DNA of 64,000 nucleotides. Source: Clytia hemisphaerica (lineage: Eukaryota; Cnidaria; Hydrozoa; Leptothecata; Clytiidae). How positions within the stretch are numbered: the first letter of the stretch is position 1; every line of letters starts with the position of its first letter. Location of the stretch: contig CACVBU010000498.1 of assembly GCA_902728285.1 (NCBI GenBank), positions 806,001-870,000 on the forward strand. Direction: 5' to 3'. The position numbers were made by a program, and so were the translations under genes. The notes below the pieces were generated by a model. It was not told where the DNA came from and ran no database searches. It saw nothing but the letters and a program-made list of their open reading frames with translations. Shown one piece after another: positions 59,701-64,000 of the stretch.

Positions 59701-60338
59701 CTAGTGACGTCATTGGTAACGAATATTTTGTTGTACTTGTTTGCTGATGTTTACAAATGCAAATAAAAATGTCCATTCAGATTTTTAAGGACGTTCTAAG
59801 TCATGATTACTAAATTCAACAGAAGCAAAATTGATACTCTTGGTATTATGTATATGAAGTTATGGATAAACTCGTATTTAATATATATTACTTAAGTATG
59901 AAATTTTAGTCTAACTGTCTCTTTAAAGTCAGTCATAAGATTTTAAACACCTTTAGGTGTCACATTTTAACGACAAAAAGGTTTGGCATCTCGAAATACA
60001 GCCTATGAAAATCTAAAATGTAGATATTTCAAGGTCAAAGATATGTAGCTCTACACGACATGTTTTGTGAAATGCATGATGATCACTCCATTTTGTAGAT
60101 TTAATCAAGGAGAAAGTTTTAAATTCACTCTGTGCATGAATTTTCCCCTAAAGCAAGCATAAATATCGAGAAGTTTGGAAAAAACGTTTCGAATTCATAT
60201 CCCGAGTCGGAACCCGCCGATCAGGAACAGATTCTCGCCATAACTTTTAGTTTGTTGTTTAAGGAAAGTCGAAGTTTACTTCCCGCTTATCTGTCTATGT
60301 TGAAAACCGGGGAAAAGTATATTTTGCACGTCCGTGTG
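47774..60338 (+). CDS. SEC14/CRAL-TRIO-domain protein of the Dbl/Trio type, N-terminal exons, 3' end beyond window or unseen
   Basis: Exons 47774-47961, 48358-48560, 51589-51684, 56982-57053, 57426-57540, 57818-57917, 58119-58214 and 58486-58599 are phase-consistent with GT-AG introns (328 codons). Two weaker exons follow (59501-59574, 60158-60338). The N-terminus is basic (MPARRSISFRKLMHRLSRST). Exons 4-8 form a SEC14-like domain: LDFLRAADVKDGLECLSQF, then TGGRDRKGYLFLTI, KVVLYLTTH, FSFLVSLKPTSPFGSVKPL, HFPFNVAHIYVIKPPGYRER and FGGTKEYNHSAWFTMRL. GGRD, SVKPL-KVLQE-FP, the IIKP-like VIKP and the GGT-EY-H--W ending are the pattern of the N-terminal SEC14 domain of Trio/Kalirin, MCF2/DBS and SESTD1. 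In those proteins it binds phosphoinositides and precedes spectrin repeats and usually a DH-PH RhoGEF module. No DH or PH exon is visible, so RhoGEF activity is inference. Intron 3 (51685-56981) holds five mobile elements. Confidence 0.78.
48561..51588. other. Intron 2 of the SEC14-domain gene, no gene seen
   Basis: About 3 kb of intron. It contains a short tandem repeat at 48915-48970 (CTAATTAAAGGCAG, three partial copies) and a small hairpin near 49155-49190 (GGGGAGGCTG versus CCAGTCTCCCC). No intact element is seen. Confidence 0.45.
51782..52373. mobile_element. 592-bp MITE with 48-bp perfect TIRs and internal palindromes
   Basis: The first 48 bases (CAGTCAGGAACAGTCGCCTT and onward to TTAGGAGAC) are the exact inverted repeat of the last 48. 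GAGGA abuts both ends (51777-51781 and 52374-52378), a 5-bp target duplication. The palindromic word GTCTCCTAATTAGGAGAC or GTCTCCTAATCAGGAGAC is present in about eight tandem or inverted copies near the two ends, so each end can fold on itself. No coding frame. It sits in intron 3 of the SEC14-domain gene. Confidence 0.88.
52824..53323. mobile_element. 500-bp TIR element carrying a tRNA-like module
   Basis: The left end GTCGTGGCTTCTTCATAAAG and the inverted right end GTCGTGGTGAAGGCTTCTTC-ATAAAGACGAAAGACA are the same apart from a 6-bp gap (TGAAGG). Comparison with the uninterrupted repeat at 27600-27775 confirms the insertion. Inside is an inverted tRNA-like head followed by a C-rich tract with CTAACCC/CAACCC words. 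Confidence 0.75.
52967..53050 (-). repeat. tRNA-like module inside the 500-bp element
   Basis: On the minus strand it has the A box TGGCGCAGTGG, a GATAAGGC D-arm end, and a perfect T-arm GTGGG-TTCGAAT-CCCAC with B box GGTTCGAATCC. The acceptor stem does not pair and the anticodon arm is irregular, so it is a tRNA-derived promoter head rather than a gene for a working tRNA. Confidence 0.6.
53438..53944. mobile_element. 507-bp MITE, TACCGTCAACTGCTCCAA family, complete copy
   Basis: The 18-bp TIRs TACCGTCAACTGCTCCAA are exact inverted repeats and are bounded by TA. Truncated relatives are at 38617-38899 and 54407-54550. A G/T-rich tandem word (TAGGCGGT) is present at 53665-53705. No coding sequence. 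Confidence 0.85.
54407..54550. mobile_element. Truncated MITE of the TACCGTCAACT family
   Basis: TACCGTCAACTACTCTAACT through CAATCATACTTTCTGTCA matches the reverse complement of the right third of 53438-53944 at about 88%. The other end is missing. Confidence 0.8.
54800..54844. repeat. 11-bp tandem repeat AGAACGCCCGC, four copies
   Basis: Four consecutive copies of AGAACGC(C/T)CGC in an otherwise AT-rich intron. Confidence 0.9.
55278..55447. mobile_element. Short, deleted MITE of the TAGACCTTTTC family
   Basis: The left end TAGACCTTTTCGCTTT and the right part (GCATCTTAATTTATATGCAA inverted, with ACAGGAAAGAAAG and TGGTTGG) match the ends of 25561-26269. The middle 500 bp is missing and the right terminus is mutated (GTCTCA). 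Confidence 0.75.
59501..60338 (+). CDS. Two tentative further exons of the SEC14-domain gene
   Basis: 59501-59574 (KAEAVEDFVQHFALTPSQPA and onwards) follows exon 8 in phase 0. Its AVEDFVQHF resembles the helix after the SEC14 domain in Dbl proteins. 60158-60338 continues in phase (INIEKFGKNVSNSYPESE, then QEQILAITFSLLFKESRSLL) and ends at GTG|GTATGA in phase 0. The acceptors (TATGAG and GCAAG) are weak, so boundaries are uncertain. Codon use and helix-like sequence suggest coding. Confidence 0.5.
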
Positions 60339-63292
60339 GTATGACCATGGCGCCTTCTTGACTATGTTTTAATAATGGACTGACTTGATTCTGAAATTTT
60401 ACTGCAAGTAAAAGCTATATTTTTGCTGATCCTACTTAAACCGACGGTGGTTTAAAACTATAAACATTCACCTTTTTCACAGCACGAAGGAAACCATAAA
60501 TTTGTCCGCTTGTTATGCAAACGTTAGATTTTATATATCTTTATACATAGAAAAGTAGAGCTTATTATACAGGAATATTTAGATTTGTAGTTCCTATAAA
60601 AAACTGTAAAATTTCAAGTGTCCTCTCCAATTCACGGATATCCTATAGCATACGCTATTAATCGATTTGTAGATGACCTTGTATATAATAACCAAGGAAC
60701 TTGGTAAAGAATCTACTTGTAATGCTCTGTATAGATTGCAATGACGAGCGATCATTGTTATTTCGTATATTTTTGCTTTTAACATTAATTGACTCACTTC
60801 AGTGCAGAAATTAATGACATTAAAGGATTTTGAGTGTCATCATATTTTAATTACCTGGTTTTGAATGTAAAAGGATTGTTTTGAGATGGATGTGTTATCG
60901 TTATAGGGAAAAGCGTTGATGTTAGGATAATGATCACTTTATCTGGAGCGTTTTTAAATACTTTACTTTTAGTTGTACAAACTTTCGCGAGCAGAAATTT
61001 TCGTGTGGTCGAAAAAGCGCGAAATTTAAGGCAATTTAAGGAAGATGAAATATATTTTTAGCGAGTAAAAACTTTCGCAAATCATGGAAGAATAATTTAT
61101 TTGAAAGTGCTTCTTATTTCTGCATATTTCTTGAATTCAGCAAAAACATTAACGAAGGTAGTATATATGGTTTTGTCATAGCAACTATTGGATTTTTATT
61201 TTGTGCTTATAGAACCCTCTCTTTCGTCATCATATACATTTTGTGTTGTTTTTTTGCTATTGAACAGACAGTTATGTAAACAGAGAGAGGTTACGTTTGT
61301 TTTCTCAACCAGATCATAATAATATGATTGACCTGTTCTCCCCTTAATGTCTACATGTCATCTCATTTTATACTTACCTTTTTATAATAAACTATAACCT
61401 GTACAACGACTTTTACAAGAACTTTACATTCATAGGAGTTTGAAATTTCTCTTAGTTACACGTTGAGTAGAAGTACTTACTCGCCACCTGTATTGGGCCC
61501 TTACTATTGAATTTCCAGTGCGAAGCTTCTCTGAAAAACCACGTTTCTCTCCATCGCTTACTTTATGATATACTTGATATACTAGAATTCTATAAGAGTT
61601 AAAACTATGTAAAAGTTCTCCACAACTTTTGAACTTTTGTATTGGTCAATGTTCTTATAAAATGATAATTCGTCACGACGACTGACTGACTGACAACCTT
61701 TTTACTCCTCCACCACAAAAAGGATCCATTTTAAAACGACTTGTCAATCTGAAAATCTTATATGATGACGTCATCACATTCATGTCAATCTCGTAAACTA
61801 AAAGGAATCTCTAATCGTTATTAATACCATCAACATTAGAAAAAAGGATTGTTGGACTTTGTAGTTGTTTTTCTCTCTAGAAAATACTGCCAGGTTTCTT
61901 TGAATCCTCTTGCTGACTGTTAGTGTAATGGGACGTTTTTTTCGGTCTTGTATTGCCATGATGGATAGCTAGGTTTAACCCCTTCGAGATCTACTTCTGC
62001 TTATCTTATACGATATCATTACACCCTGCTTATTATATTTTCAATTATGGTATAGTGTTGTGTCTTTTGGTTTTCATGTTATGGATTACAAGATCTTACA
62101 CTGGATTACATGTGCAAAATCGTATATGTTTTATTACAACAAATAATCTTATTTTATCTGTAATACGGTTTTATATTTTGATGCAGGCTATTTGTATTCA
62201 ATAATGATATCCTACTCACACCACAAAGTTATGGATTACTGCATCTTACATGGAATTATTCGAGTATTATCTCATACCGCTACGATAGCAATTATTTATA
62301 TTATGTTTATTTTACATCTTTTTTTGCCCGAAGCTTACTTACTGGAAGCTTGTATTATAATGTTAACCCTTTGTGCGCGCTGTTTTTTTGAAAAAAGTTG
62401 AAATTTTTCTAATTTTTTTTTTGAAACTCAAAACTTCAAAGAACCATAAAAGCTTGTAGCTTTTGATTTAGAAGATGGTTTTGGTACCATTAAAAAGCTA
62501 ATTGTATACTCTTTCTAAAAGCATTTAGTTTATGCCCCTTTAAATCAGGAGCTATAGCCTCAAGTCTGAGACTCAGTATTTTGGCTTTGACAGACAACAC
62601 TATATCATGAGACCATTGTTTTAATCGATTCTTTTACCGTATTGGATCCAGTCAAAGAAACAAAAACAAATTTCGATGCACAAAAAATAATTTGGTCAAT
62701 ACCTTGTAATCTTCTCAAACGACCGTCTTGGCTAGCTTAGTAATACTTCGTTTCATGTATTCCTAATACTTCTATGTTGTTGGATGTTATGGATTACTAG
62801 ACTTAGCACTTGATTTGCTATATTTACGTTCTTCTTATCAAAGATACACACGGTTTTGTAGTAAGCTTCAATCAGTCGCAATGTGCTCTTCTCATGGTTG
62901 TTTTTGCTTGCAAAATTATATTCGATTTATGGTCTTAAAAATTTTGAAAACGAAAAAGTCATCTTCCTTTTCCATGAAAGAGGTCATCGTCGAAGGACTC
63001 GGGACCAGTTCCAAGTTGTTTTTATGGATTCTGATTGGTCGTTAGCACAGGTCTCTCTCAGTACAGGACTCTCTCTGTATTTATTGGTATTTCTAATATT
63101 TTAGTGTACGAGGTCATGTCAACAACTTTTTATAACAGTGACATAACCTACATGTGACACAGGTCGTGAGAAATAAGGAGGCTTAAAGATGTTTTAGCTG
63201 AAGAGAAGAATCATGCCGCTTTCCCCTCTCCTTTTAACAATTTCATCTAGTGGTTATGTGGAAGAACATATTTTTGGGTTTTGCTTTTAGAA
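60339..63292. other. Stretch without recognised exons
   Basis: AT-rich. The 60975-61085 copy of the CTTTCGCGAGC repeat lies here. A frame around 62883-63104 has some coding flavour but no family resemblance or clear splice sites. Further exons of the SEC14-domain gene could be hidden; I cannot support any. Confidence 0.35.
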
Positions 63293-63558
63293 TGGGCTCT
63301 TCCAGAAAAAAATCGTACATGGGGGGGTGGAGGATATTTTGTCCAGGGGGTAGCAAAAAATCATCAAAATTTGCCTTGTCCGGGGGGTAAATTTGCTCTG
63401 TCCGGGGTAATTTGGGGTGTCCGGGGGGTCAGCAGATGCTTGTCCGGGGGTAAAACCTATTGTCCGGGGGGCCAAAAGTCAACCTGTTCGGGGGGTAAAT
63501 CACTAAAAATCGTTATATCCTCCACCCCCATGTGCAATTTTTTTTCTGGAAGAGCCCA
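63293..63558. mobile_element. 266-bp MITE with ~40-bp TIRs and internal TGTCCGGGGGGTAA repeats
   Basis: The left end TGGGCTCTTCCAGAAAAAAA and GGGGGTGGAGGATAT are matched by the inverted right end. Between the arms the word TGTCCGGGGGGTAAA is repeated about six times. The target duplication is not clear. Confidence 0.8.
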
Positions 63559-64000
63559 ATGAAAGGCTCTCGTCATAGCATTTTCAGACCTGAAATGTAA
63601 ATTGATTTTTCTTCCTGGTATTTAGGGTGTTCCGTATTTACGCTTATAATGTTGTCGTCGTTTCAATGTAAACGAAATTCATTTTTATGTGTAGCCTGTA
63701 TCAAATCCTATGATGATTGGTTAAAAAGGTAAACGGTTGCAAAATCGTAGGGAATCAGGACAGGGCTTCCTCTTATTGATCCAAAGATTCAGCGTCTAGT
63801 ATTTCGTTATGTATGTGAAATTCAACCAGTCTCTAGATGATCCGTGATTTGTTGTGACTATCTATGTGCCTATGTGATATGGGAAGTTTGGTACAGGCTA
63901 ACTTATGTGTTCATCATAATAATTTTGCTTTCTTGATTCATTCACATTAGAGTGTTAATCTCCGTCAAGTTTACTATTTAGATGTCATTTGATTGTCGGC
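63559..64000. other. Window end, nothing recognised
   Basis: No exon, repeat or RNA gene that I can support. Confidence 0.4.

Noticed and set aside
62883-63104. Possible exon with basic/aromatic sequence on the plus strand
   Set aside because: No clear acceptor and donor pair, and no resemblance to spectrin repeat, DH or PH domains; left unannotated.
63281-63562. 93-codon Gly/Ser-rich frame
   Set aside because: It is produced by the G-rich tandem words inside the MITE.

Overview
The window is eukaryotic and, by gene content, metazoan. It is AT-rich, has GT-AG introns, and holds two LINE-type retrotransposons, an hAT transposase and many short terminal-inverted-repeat (TIR) elements. The host genes encode a beta-spectrin-type calponin-homology (CH) domain, a CaRF/ALS2CR8-type transcription factor and a SEC14-domain protein of the Dbl/Trio kind, all metazoan signalling or cytoskeletal families. 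The LINE with a PHD finger and the large MITE load resemble early-branching or other invertebrate genomes. The species cannot be named from this sequence.

Left part (1-18.4 kb), minus strand. An open frame runs from 2105 off the left edge and encodes a long, disordered, Ser/Pro- and charge-rich protein that I do not recognise. To its right lie four exons of a spectrin-type gene (start codon 18270, last visible exon ending 3784) that assemble into one complete CH domain. No second CH domain is visible. Its 12.1-kb intron 3 holds a mariner-like MITE, a decayed endonuclease/RT element, an hAT-like MITE with a clean target duplication, and a CR1-like LINE with ORF1 and a PHD-finger ORF2.

Middle (18.4-41.8 kb). 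There is no convincing host gene. The stretch holds a reverse-transcriptase relic, a long perfect hairpin, a (CAGA)n microsatellite, several TA-flanked MITEs including a nested pair, a pogo/Tigger-like element, a nearly intact two-exon hAT transposon (30325-33879) inserted into a minisatellite-bearing hAT-like element, and a second such element (38097-40410). The second one contains a fold-back element whose two arms each carry a tRNA-like promoter module.

Right part (41.8-64 kb), plus strand. A five-exon CaRF-like gene (41888-45971) is followed by a SEC14-domain gene that starts at 47774 and can be followed through eight phase-consistent exons to 58599, then two weaker ones to 60338. It presumably continues beyond the window. 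Its introns hold further MITEs, including a 592-bp element with 48-bp perfect TIRs and a 500-bp TIR element carrying another tRNA-like module. All exon joins were made by hand from splice consensus, reading phase and protein family resemblance.
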